NCBI GenBank assembly: GCA_934096815.1 | Contig: CAKOMY010000007.1 | Span: forward strand, 1-63,900 | Length of the DNA stretch: 63,900 nt | Direction: 5' to 3' | Source: an uncultured Bacilli bacterium | Lineage (GTDB): Bacteria; Bacillota_I; Bacilli_A; RF39; UBA660 | Shown: positions 52,492 through 59,748 of the stretch, in pieces | Position numbering within the stretch: the stretch's first letter is position 1 | How the letters are laid out: each line of letters opens with the position of its first letter | Notes under the pieces: model-generated | Database searches by the model: none | Told to the model about the DNA's origin: nothing | Seen by the model: only the letters and a program-made list of their open reading frames with translations | Position numbers and translations under genes: made by a program

Positions 52492-53835
52492 ATGAAAACA
52501 AGTTTTTTAATTTTAGTAAATAAAATGATTACAAAAGTATGCAGGTTATTTGGATATAATGCATCAGTTTATCCAGGAAGTATTGTAAGAAAGTTTGATA
52601 AAAATATTTTAGATAATATTAAGTATCCCAAGTATGTAGTTGCTGTTACAGGATCAAGTGGAAAAGGATCGACTACTTCAATGATTGCTCATATATTAGA
52701 TGATAATGGATATAAAGTTGTATGGAATAAGAGTGGCTCTAATATAGTTAATGGAACTACATCTCTTATATTAAATAATAGTGGAATATTTAATCATAAA
52801 GTTAACGCTGATGTACTTCTTCTAGAGATGGATGAATCTTACATTAGACAAACATTTAATAAAGATACAATAACTCATTTAGTTTTAACAAATTTAACAA
52901 GAGATCAAGTTGCTAGAAATGGTTCGCCAGAAGAAGTATCTTCTAAAATTGCTGCTGCTTTTAAACCAGATACTAATATGAGGATAATTTATAATGCGGA
53001 TGATCCAATAATATATTTACTTAGTAAACAATTTAAAAATATTGTTGGTTATGGTATTAATAAAACTAAATATAGTTTAAGTAAACCAGTTAGCAATAAT
53101 GTGGATGCTGCATATTGTCCATATTGTCATAAGAAGTTAGAATATTCTTTTTATCATTATGGACATATTGGTAATTATAAATGTTTAAATAAAGATTGTG
53201 ATTTTAAAAGAACTGCTAAATATGTAGGAACAGATGTTAATTTAGAAAAATGTGAAATGAAGATTAATAAATTACCTGTTCATTTAAATAAAGATGTCTT
53301 CTTTGCTGCTTATTATACTCTTGCTGCTTATGCTCTTTGCCATGAAATTGGACTTTCTGATGAACAAATACTTAAATCACTAAACGATCATATTATGGAA
53401 AGTAAAAGATTAAAAGAACTTACTTTTGATAATAGAATTGTTGAAATGTTAGAATCTAAAAATGAAAATAACTTAAGTTATTTACAATCTTTAAATTATA
53501 TTAATAATTATGATAAAAAAAAGACGATAATACTTGGATTTGACAATGTTTCAAGAAGATATAAATTTAATGATATTTCTTGGCTTTATGATATTGATTT
53601 TGAAATTTTAGATCAAAATAATATAGATAAAATATTTTGTATTGGTAGATTTAGGTATGATGTATATGCAAGATTAGTGCTTGCTGGTATTAAGGAAGAT
53701 AAATTAATTATGGTTGATAATATAGGTGATATCACTAAGCTATTAAAGGTAAGTAAAGGTAAAATATTTACAATGGTATGTTTTGATATGACTGCTATAT
53801 TAAAGAAATTATTTATGGAGGATAACAATGATTAA
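52492..53835 (+). CDS. murT: Lipid II isoglutaminyl synthase subunit MurT
   Basis: Mur-ligase-like subunit that, with GatD, amidates the D-Glu of lipid II. 447 residues from ATG 52492 (GAGGT upstream; ATG 52486 overlaps it). P-loop VTGSSGKGSTTSMIA, zinc ribbon CPYCHKKL...KCLNKDCDF as in MurT, DUF1727-like C-terminal domain (LGFDNVSRRYKFNDISWLYDI). Overlaps gatD by 8 nt. The partner lacks its glutaminase residues (next entry). Confidence 0.93.
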   Translation: MKTSFLILVNKMITKVCRLFGYNASVYPGSIVRKFDKNILDNIKYPKYVVAVTGSSGKGSTTSMIAHILDDNGYKVVWNKSGSNIVNGTTSLILNNSGIFNHKVNADVLLLEMDESYIRQTFNKDTITHLVLTNLTRDQVARNGSPEEVSSKIAAAFKPDTNMRIIYNADDPIIYLLSKQFKNIVGYGINKTKYSLSKPVSNNVDAAYCPYCHKKLEYSFYHYGHIGNYKCLNKDCDFKRTAKYVGTDVNLEKCEMKINKLPVHLNKDVFFAAYYTLAAYALCHEIGLSDEQILKSLNDHIMESKRLKELTFDNRIVEMLESKNENNLSYLQSLNYINNYDKKKTIILGFDNVSRRYKFNDISWLYDIDFEILDQNNIDKIFCIGRFRYDVYARLVLAGIKEDKLIMVDNIGDITKLLKVSKGKIFTMVCFDMTAILKKLFMEDNND

Positions 53836-54514
53836 AATATTACATTTATATTATGATTTATTAAATTTATCAGGTGAACAAGGTAATATTTTAGCTTTAA
53901 AGAAAGCGTTTAATAATCAAAATGTTGAAGTTAAAGTTGATTGTTTATCTGTTGATGATAAAATTAAATTTAGTGATTATGACTTAATTTATATGGGAAA
54001 TGGATCTAATTCTAATTTAAGTATTGCTCTTGAAGATATTAAAAAATATAAAAAAGAATTAAAAAAATATATTGATAATAATGGTTATGTTATTGCAACT
54101 GGTAATTCATATTTATTATTTGGAGAAAAGATTAATGATACTGAATGTTTAAAAATATTTGATTACTATGCTAAATGGACTACTAGAACTGCCAATGGAT
54201 GTTTAATGAAATTATTAAATCAAAAAGATATTATTGGTTTTCAAAATAGAAATTATGTTGTTAATATAAATAGAAATCATCTATTTAAAGTAATTGATGG
54301 AATAAGTGATAATTTAAAAAGTGAAAATGAAGGATATCATGAAAATAATTTTTATGGAACTTCAGTTATAGGTCCCCTACTTATTAGAAATCCTCATTTA
54401 ACTAATATGATTGTTAAAGATATTTTAGAGAAAAATAATTTAGTTTATCATAATGATGAATTTAAATTATTAAATAATGCTTATAATGAGTATATTAAGA
54501 ATTTTTATAGTTAA
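53828..54514 (+). CDS. gatD: GatD homologue without catalytic Cys and His
   Basis: 228 residues, the glutamine-amidotransferase-like partner of MurT. The fold aligns well with GatD: GEQGNILALKKAF, DLIYMGNGSNSN, IIGFQNR. In active GatD the nucleophile sits in ICGGYQFLG; here the segment is ATGNSYLLFG, so Cys is Gly92. The catalytic His of GTYLHGPIL is Ile181 in GTSVIGPLL, and the glutamine-holding Arg of ENHGGRTYH is lost. The gene is intact and coupled to murT, so I infer a structural pseudo-enzyme or a MurT that uses free ammonia. Confidence 0.88.
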   Translation: MIKILHLYYDLLNLSGEQGNILALKKAFNNQNVEVKVDCLSVDDKIKFSDYDLIYMGNGSNSNLSIALEDIKKYKKELKKYIDNNGYVIATGNSYLLFGEKINDTECLKIFDYYAKWTTRTANGCLMKLLNQKDIIGFQNRNYVVNINRNHLFKVIDGISDNLKSENEGYHENNFYGTSVIGPLLIRNPHLTNMIVKDILEKNNLVYHNDEFKLLNNAYNEYIKNFYS

Positions 54515-54541
54515 TTCAAGTTTTTTGTGCTATAATGTATT

Positions 54542-54660
54542 TGTAAGGAAGACTTACATATAATAAAAAAGGAACATTTAGTTTTGCAATACTGAATGTC
54601 TATCCTAATAAAAATTAGTTAAAGACATTTAATCATTCTGATTAAGTGTCTATTTTTGTA
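54542..54660 (+). ncRNA. Antisense RNA of type I-like module, copy 2
   Basis: Plus-strand RNA from an extended -10 promoter (TGCTATAAT, 54528-54536). Hairpin 1 is TGTAAG/CTTACA, hairpin 2 is ACATTTAG/CTGAATGT, and the terminator is GACATTTAATCA-TTC-TGATTAAGTGTC followed by TATTTTTG. The two changed pairs relative to copy 1 are both compensatory. It overlaps the 3' part of the peptide mRNA on the opposite strand. Confidence 0.7.
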
Positions 54661-54742
54661 TGATATAAATCATAGTTGTTATTAAAAACAGCATGATGCA
54701 GATATAACGTAAAATACTTATTATAAATTTTCTTTTACTCAT
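54650..54742 (-). CDS. 30-residue hydrophobic peptide, type I toxin-like, copy 2
   Basis: Same 30-residue sequence as the copy at 18392-18484 (MSKRKFIISILRYI...MIYIIQK), with synonymous differences at Arg12 and Ile14. Ribosome site GAGGAGGTGTGCAT. One membrane helix with a basic head. It lies downstream of gatD on the opposite strand. Membrane-acting toxin is inferred from size, hydrophobicity and the antisense layout. Confidence 0.73.
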   Translation of the reverse strand: MSKRKFIISILRYICIMLFLITTMIYIIQK

Positions 54743-54846
54743 ATGCACACCTCCTCATCTTATATATAATTAAAAAATGAGGATAGACACCCAGCAACTA
54801 ATTGTTCCTTAGTGGTTATTATACAATTAATATAATTTATAAACAA
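54743..54846 (-). promoter_or_regulatory. Promoter and structured leader of the copy 2 peptide
   Basis: Minus strand -35 TTGTTT (54841-54846), 17-nt spacer, -10 TATAAT (54818-54823). The leader keeps GGAACAATTAGTTGCTGGG and the CCTCAT/ATGAGG hairpin at the ribosome site, both shared with copy 1. Confidence 0.65.
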
Positions 54847-54873
54847 GCGAACAATCAAAAAAAATTAAATAAA

Positions 54874-54899
54874 AAAATCACTTAATTAAAAGTGATTTT
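54874..54899 (-). terminator. Terminator of the CotZ-like gene
   Basis: AAAATCACTT (54874-54883) and AAGTGATTTT (54890-54899), perfect 10-bp stem with T-rich flanks, just after the stop at 54905. Confidence 0.85.
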
Positions 54900-54904
54900 T
54901 TTAT

Positions 54905-55369
54905 TTAACAAACACAATCTACATAGCAGTCATTTAAACATCTAATTATACAACAACAACTTAAATTCATTGTAAAGAAACTATTTGTTGCAATATATGG
55001 TTGACCATTACAACAACTTTGATCTGGATTTACCGCAAGTACTCTAAATGTACAACAATTTCCTTCTAACTTTTCTACTCTAAATACATTTGAGCATCCT
55101 TCACATGAACTATTTAATGATGAATTTGAACATGTTGCATTTGAATCTTTACTTGTTGGCATACTTAAAGGTACACCATTACCGCAACAAGTATATAACA
55201 TTACTGGTCTTGTATTACATACTAAGCAATTTGTTCCTCCACCAAGCATAGGTCTATCACATGAATCTAAGCAATTATCTGGACAGGCATTTTGTTGAAG
55301 AAGTAAAATAACCTTTAGTATTTCAGCAATACAACTTTTATTATTTGAATCATTGTTATTATTACACAT
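54905..55369 (-). CDS. cotZ: CotY/CotZ-like spore-coat protein
   Basis: 154 residues with over 20 Cys. The order CIAEILKVILLLQQNA, then PVMLYTCCGNGVPLSM, then SNVFRVEKLEGNCCTFRVLAV, then NSFFTMNLSCCCIIRCLNDCYV follows the CotY/CotZ/ExsY crust and exosporium family (CICDVV..., IPFILYC..GTPF, FFRVKEVDDCCAVLELL, VDLSCFCAIQCL). Family members crosslink by disulfides in the outer spore layer. Supports sporulation in this lineage, or reuse of the fold as another Cys-rich surface layer. Confidence 0.8.
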   Translation of the reverse strand: MCNNNNDSNNKSCIAEILKVILLLQQNACPDNCLDSCDRPMLGGGTNCLVCNTRPVMLYTCCGNGVPLSMPTSKDSNATCSNSSLNSSCEGCSNVFRVEKLEGNCCTFRVLAVNPDQSCCNGQPYIATNSFFTMNLSCCCIIRCLNDCYVDCVC

Positions 55370-55476
55370 AATATTTCACCCTTTCATTATTTCTCAATAT
55401 ATTTTATGTTTAACTTATAAATTAGTGATTTTATTTTTTATTATTTTTTAGTATAATTAATACAGGTGATTAAATT

Positions 55477-55791
55477 ATGATATGGTGGCAATACTTAATA
55501 GTATTTTTTGTATTATTTATTATTTCATTAGTAATTGTTAAATTAAATAAGAAAAATTTTACATTTGAAATTAATAAATTAGTACAAGCTTTAGGTGGAA
55601 AAGATAATATTCTTGATTATGAAGTAAATGTATCAAGATTAAAAGTAACACTTAAAGATATATCTTTAGCAGATAAAGATGCAATTACAAGATTAGGAGC
55701 TAAAGGAATAGTTGAAATTGAAAATCAATTAAAAATTATATTTGGACCTAACGCTAAAACATTAAAAAAATACATAAGTGAAATGAAGTAA
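55477..55791 (+). CDS. Membrane-anchored PTS EIIB-like protein lacking the active Cys
   Basis: 104 residues: one N-terminal membrane helix (YLIVFFVLFIISLVIVKL) and an EIIB fold of the glucose family (LVQALGGKDNILDYEVNVSRLKVTLKD, then LGAKGIVEIENQLKIIFG). The phosphorylated Cys of CxTRLR is Asn51 here (NVSRLK). With no IIA, IIC or HPr nearby, it cannot act in sugar phosphotransfer. Probably a sensor or structural domain. Similar stand-alone proteins occur in other Bacilli. Confidence 0.75.
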   Translation: MIWWQYLIVFFVLFIISLVIVKLNKKNFTFEINKLVQALGGKDNILDYEVNVSRLKVTLKDISLADKDAITRLGAKGIVEIENQLKIIFGPNAKTLKKYISEMK

Positions 55792-55800
55792 CTTATGTAT
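55770..55800 (+). terminator. Terminator of the EIIB-like gene
   Basis: ATACATAAGT (55770-55779) and ACTTATGTAT (55791-55800) form a 10-bp stem overlapping the stop, followed by TTTTATTTTATTT. Confidence 0.85.
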
Positions 55801-55807
55801 TTTTATT

Positions 55808-56983
55808 TTATTTAATAATAATTTTATAAATATTCTTTTTACCTTTTTTTAGAATAATTTCATTATTAAATTCAGCATTTGGATCAATTACTTTTTCATT
55901 GTTAACTGTTATACCACATTGAATGATTAATCTTCTTGCTTCACTTTTTGATGGCAACAACTTAGATTCAACTAATAACTCTACGATGTTATGACTATCA
56001 ACTTCTATGGTTGGCATTTCATCAGTAACTTCTCCTTTAAAGATTTTTTCACTTGTTTTTTTTGCAGATAATGCTGCATCTATTCCATGAATATCTTTTA
56101 CGACTTCGAACGCTAAAGTTTTTTGAGCAAGTCTTTCCTCTGGTTTTTCATTAAATTTCTTTTCAATATCTTCTATTTCTTCTTTAGTTAAGAATGTAAA
56201 TACTTTTAAATATTCAATAACTTTAGAATCATCAGTATTAATTAAATATTGATAAATTTTATAAGGTGAAGTTTTTTCAGCATCTAACCATAAAGCATTT
56301 CCCTCACTCTTCCCAAACTTCTTACCAGTTGCATCTAAAATTAATGGCATTGTAAAACCATATACTTCTTTATTATCCATTTTTCTAGCAAGTTCAATAC
56401 CAGTTGTAATATTTCCCCATTGATCAGATCCAGCAGCCTGTAAAGTACAATTATAATTTCTATTTAAATATACAAAATCATATCCTTGCATTAATGTATA
56501 AGAAAATTCAGCGTAGGTAATTCCTGTTTCTAATCTACGATTAATTATATCCTTGCTTAACATATAATTAACATTAATATATTTACCTACATCTCTTAAA
56601 AAATCTAAGAATGTAACATTCTTCATCCAATCATAATTATTAACTATTTGGGCTTTACCTTCTAATAAAGATTCAACTTGCTTTTTTAATCCTTCAATAT
56701 TTTTAGCAACAGTTTCTTTAGAAATTATTTCTCTTTCAGCTGTTGGTCTAGGATCACCAATTAAGCCAGTTGCTCCTCCAACTAAAATAATCGGCTTATG
56801 TCCATGTCTTGCTAATCTTTTAGCTGTTACAAATGATGCATAATGTCCAATATGTAATGAATCAGCAGTTGGATCTGTACCTAAATAAAAAGTTAAAGAT
56901 TCATTATTTAGTTTATCTTCAAGTTCTGGTGAACTAATATCTTTTACTACACCTCTCCATTTTAATTCTTCAAAAAATGTCAT
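55808..56983 (-). CDS. tyrS: Tyrosyl-tRNA synthetase
   Basis: Charges tRNA-Tyr. 391 residues: HIGH as SLHIGHYASFV, DPTADS, QGYDFVYL, QAAGSDQWGNI, the KMSKS loop as KKFGKSEGNALWLD, and a C-terminal S4 RNA-binding domain (LPSKSEARRLIIQCGITVN). A T-box leader upstream controls it. Confidence 0.97.
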   Translation of the reverse strand: MTFFEELKWRGVVKDISSPELEDKLNNESLTFYLGTDPTADSLHIGHYASFVTAKRLARHGHKPIILVGGATGLIGDPRPTAEREIISKETVAKNIEGLKKQVESLLEGKAQIVNNYDWMKNVTFLDFLRDVGKYINVNYMLSKDIINRRLETGITYAEFSYTLMQGYDFVYLNRNYNCTLQAAGSDQWGNITTGIELARKMDNKEVYGFTMPLILDATGKKFGKSEGNALWLDAEKTSPYKIYQYLINTDDSKVIEYLKVFTFLTKEEIEDIEKKFNEKPEERLAQKTLAFEVVKDIHGIDAALSAKKTSEKIFKGEVTDEMPTIEVDSHNIVELLVESKLLPSKSEARRLIIQCGITVNNEKVIDPNAEFNNEIILKKGKKNIYKIIIK

Positions 56984-57147
56984 ATAAAATTCCTCCTTAA
57001 TTTTTTCAACAAAAAAAGTTCACTAATCTAAGGGTGCAAATTTATGCACGGTACCACCTTAGTTTATGAACTTTATTCATACACTTATTAATCGTAACGT
57101 GATTTATTCGTTTTAGCTCCAGGGGTGTAAGACCTTTCATTGCTAAC
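56984..57147 (-). promoter_or_regulatory. T-box leader of tyrS, with a short Stem I
   Basis: Antiterminator block AAGGTGGTACCGTGC (57048-57062 region) and an overlapping terminator whose arms are AAGTTCATAAACTAAGG and CCTTAGATTAGTGAACTT, followed by seven T. A -10 TATAAT at 57154-57159 puts the start near 57147. Only about 80 nt precede the antiterminator. They form a hairpin (GTTAGC/GCTAA) with UAC, a Tyr codon, in its upper part, and I see no canonical AG-bulge/GGTTGG distal loop. Confidence 0.8.
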
Positions 57148-57204
57148 AAAGTTATTATATCAAATAGAATTTATTATTGCTAGTATGATTTATCATATTT
57201 TAAT

Positions 57205-58086
57205 TTAGTTTTTATTTCTATTCTTTAAAGCATTTAATCTATTTAAATAATCTTCTTTAGTTATATTAACTTCATTATTATTCTTATCTTCTTCATTATT
57301 TAAATTTGAATCATCATTTTTATTATTTTTTAATATATCATCTTTTAAATCTTCTAACGAGTCACCATTATAATCATTCTTTTTAATATTATCTATTGCT
57401 TTATCAACATTAATATCAATATTTTTCTTATTACTTTTATTTTTTATTTTATCTGATGTGGTTTTTGCTCCTAATAATTTAAACAATTTTAAAACATCAT
57501 AAATAATTACTCCCATAGCAGGTAATAAAACTACAAAAAACCATCCTGCTTTACTTGCTACAAAAAATTGTACTCTACCTAATTGTGGTATTTTAAACGC
57601 TACCTTACCAATTACATTATTGTATTTAGCTGTGCTAGAGTCTGCAGTAGGATTATAATCGCCTTTCGTTACAAATTCGTATTCACCATTTACTATTTTA
57701 ATATCTTGAACACGATGGGTTACTGTTAGTCCTTCACTAATTGAACTTGTGGAAATAAAGGTTATTACATCTCCAACTTTAATATCTTCTGGACTTTTTA
57801 CTGCGACATTTAATACTACATCGTAAACATGAATTGTTGGTTCCATTGATCCTGATACAATTGTATATAAACTAACTTCTGGTTTAAAATTTGAGTCCTT
57901 TTTAGATTTTTGAATATTTATCATATAATAAACTAAAAAAACACCTATAATAATTAACAATACAATACAAGCATAAGATATTATTTTTCCAATATAATTT
58001 AATATTTGCTTTATTTTTTTAAAAGTTGCTTTATTTTTTTCTTTTTTGCTATTTTTTAGATTTTTTGTATCATTTGCATCTTTCAT
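57205..58086 (-). CDS. sipW: SipW-type signal peptidase I
   Basis: Membrane protease removing signal peptides. 293 residues: a basic head, a membrane helix (ISYACIVLLIIIGVFLVYYM), catalytic Ser80 in SGSMEPT, His124 in VTHRV where most bacterial type I enzymes have Lys (the SipW/ER-type dyad), GDYNPTAD, and a second membrane helix (GWFFVVLLPAMGVIIYDVL). A long acidic tail rich in Asn, Asp and Lys is unusual. It is the last gene of an operon with two TasA-like substrates. Confidence 0.92.
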   Translation of the reverse strand: MKDANDTKNLKNSKKEKNKATFKKIKQILNYIGKIISYACIVLLIIIGVFLVYYMINIQKSKKDSNFKPEVSLYTIVSGSMEPTIHVYDVVLNVAVKSPEDIKVGDVITFISTSSISEGLTVTHRVQDIKIVNGEYEFVTKGDYNPTADSSTAKYNNVIGKVAFKIPQLGRVQFFVASKAGWFFVVLLPAMGVIIYDVLKLFKLLGAKTTSDKIKNKSNKKNIDINVDKAIDNIKKNDYNGDSLEDLKDDILKNNKNDDSNLNNEEDKNNNEVNITKEDYLNRLNALKNRNKN

Positions 58087-58162
58087 AACTAACCAACTCT
58101 CTATTCTATTAAAATTATATAATAATAAATTTGAAATTACAATATAAATTATTGCAAAGAAA

Positions 58163-58181
58163 AAAAGCCTATAAGGCTTTT
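58163..58181 (-). terminator. Terminator after the second TasA-like gene
   Basis: AAAGCCT-TAT-AGGCTTT with seven T following on the minus strand. It lies between the TasA-like gene and sipW, so it may lower sipW expression relative to its substrates. Confidence 0.8.
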
Positions 58182-58190
58182 AATTTTTAA

Positions 58191-58892
58191 TTAAGCAGCT
58201 TTTATAGAGTTTGTGTCTCTAGTATCATTTACAACAATTTTTCCACTAAATACTTTTGATTTATTAGTATCTTGATTTGCTTTAGTATCAGGGAATACTA
58301 CTATTAAATTAAATGTTACAGCAATTCCTGTTTTATTAGCAGCAAATGTTCCTTTTGCTAAATGTAAATAATCTGTTGTTGTTTTTGATGTTGGAATAAG
58401 TGCTCTATAATATACTGTTGTATTTGATTCTGGTTGTCCTGGATATGTACCAGTTGTTCCATCTATAGTGGCAGTTGCACCAGCTACAGTAGTTGCGCTT
58501 AGCCAGTAAACTAATGAACCTTCTCCTTTAGTTCCATATACAGCTGTAGCTGCATCTTCTGTAGTTGCAGCTACTGATGTAAATGTATTATTGTATTCTA
58601 AACCAATATTATATGGCATAGCTAAGCCACTAGTTGTATTTGTTCCTGTTAAAGTAAATGTTTTATTTACTAATATTGCATTACTTGGCTGAATGTTTTC
58701 TGATACTAATAAAGCACTTTTTCCATCACTATAAGTAATACTCATTTGACCACTTGTTGTACTAACAGTACTTGTTGATGTGTTAGAAGAATTTGCAGTG
58801 AAGTATGCAAATGTTGCACTAACTACTGCAACTAATAATGTTGCAACAGCAATTACTATTAATAAAGCAGTGTTTTGTTTATTATTTTCCAT
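58191..58892 (-). CDS. TasA/CalY-like SipW substrate 1
   Basis: 233 residues. The N-terminus TALLIVIAVATLLVAVVSATFAYFTA is the SipW-dependent signal type, with hydrophobic core and ATFAYF before the cut. The mature part is a Ser/Thr-rich beta protein (SNTSTSTVSTTSGQMSITYSDG, then VTFNLIVVFPDTK), as in biofilm fibre proteins TasA and camelysin. No Cys. Likely a secreted matrix fibre subunit (inference). Confidence 0.78.
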   Translation of the reverse strand: MENNKQNTALLIVIAVATLLVAVVSATFAYFTANSSNTSTSTVSTTSGQMSITYSDGKSALLVSENIQPSNAILVNKTFTLTGTNTTSGLAMPYNIGLEYNNTFTSVAATTEDAATAVYGTKGEGSLVYWLSATTVAGATATIDGTTGTYPGQPESNTTVYYRALIPTSKTTTDYLHLAKGTFAANKTGIAVTFNLIVVFPDTKANQDTNKSKVFSGKIVVNDTRDTNSIKAA

Positions 58893-58919
58893 TTGTCCTC
58901 CTTTTCCTTATTTTTATAA

Positions 58920-59507
58920 TTAGTCTGTCCAATTCATTTTTACATAAAATACTGCAGTATGTGCTTTACCATCATTTTGATTTTCATCTTTTTCATCAAA
59001 ATATACATTTAGGTTATATATAACAGCTGTATCAGCATTTCTAGCAACTTTACCATGGGCTATATTAGTAACTCCTGTAGTTCCATTTATAGCTTTTTTA
59101 GTTGCTGTACCACTTTCATCACTAACATTGGCAGATAACGATTTTTTAGCAAATGTAAATGTTAAATAATCATCTTTAAAATCATTAGATGTAACAGCTA
59201 AATCAAAACTATAACTTGAAACTGTTGTTGATTGGTCAACTTTTGGAAGTGTAAATGATACTTCCTTATCTTTTACCCATGCATCAGCTTTTGGATAAAT
59301 TCCAGCTAGTGTAATTTGATCAAATCCAGTCATCGTGATTGCTGTACCATCTGCAGCAGCTTTAATTTGTACAGATGTTGCTGTATCATCACCTTTAACT
59401 TGTGCTGCAAAGAATGCAAATGTTGCACCTGTAACAACTACTAAAAGTGTTGCAATACCAATAACAGTTAGTAATATTGTACTACTCTTTCCTCCATTTT
59501 CGTTCAT
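58920..59507 (-). CDS. TasA/CalY-like SipW substrate 2
   Basis: 195 residues. Signal STILLTVIGIATLLVVVTGATFAFFAAQ of the SipW-dependent type; the mature part is beta-rich (VQIKAAADGTAITMTGFDQI) and ends IYNLNVYFDEKDENQNDGKAHTAVFYVKMNW. A paralogue of the next gene, sharing the layout but little sequence. GGAGGAATGAAGA precedes the ATG. First gene of the operon. Confidence 0.78.
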   Translation of the reverse strand: MNENGGKSSTILLTVIGIATLLVVVTGATFAFFAAQVKGDDTATSVQIKAAADGTAITMTGFDQITLAGIYPKADAWVKDKEVSFTLPKVDQSTTVSSYSFDLAVTSNDFKDDYLTFTFAKKSLSANVSDESGTATKKAINGTTGVTNIAHGKVARNADTAVIYNLNVYFDEKDENQNDGKAHTAVFYVKMNWTD

Positions 59508-59534
59508 TCTTCATTCCTCCTTTACTATAATTAA

Positions 59535-59563
59535 ATCTTAACATTTTAATTATTTAATTTCAA
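59535..59563 (-). promoter_or_regulatory. Promoter of the TasA-like/sipW operon
   Basis: Minus strand TTGAAA (59558-59563), 17-nt spacer, TAAGAT (59535-59540), about 30 nt ahead of the first gene. Confidence 0.55.
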
Positions 59564-59592
59564 TATATATTTAACAAATTTTTAAGGAAAAA

Positions 59593-59622
59593 TAAAAATA
59601 GACAGGAAGGTGCCTATTTTTA
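59593..59622 (-). terminator. Terminator of the two-component system operon
   Basis: TAAAAATAG (59593-59601) pairs with CTATTTTTA (59614-59622), followed on the minus strand by TTTTTCC. It sits 130 nt after the kinase stop. Confidence 0.65.
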
Positions 59623-59748
59623 GGAAGAAGAAATTTTAAATAGTGTGAGTTTGAGATTATATGATTTTTATATTTTATTTTTTTGGTTTTAATTTTTCCT
59701 TTCTTCTTCATGTTTAATATATAACTTGAATGTGAAATTATTGTGAAA

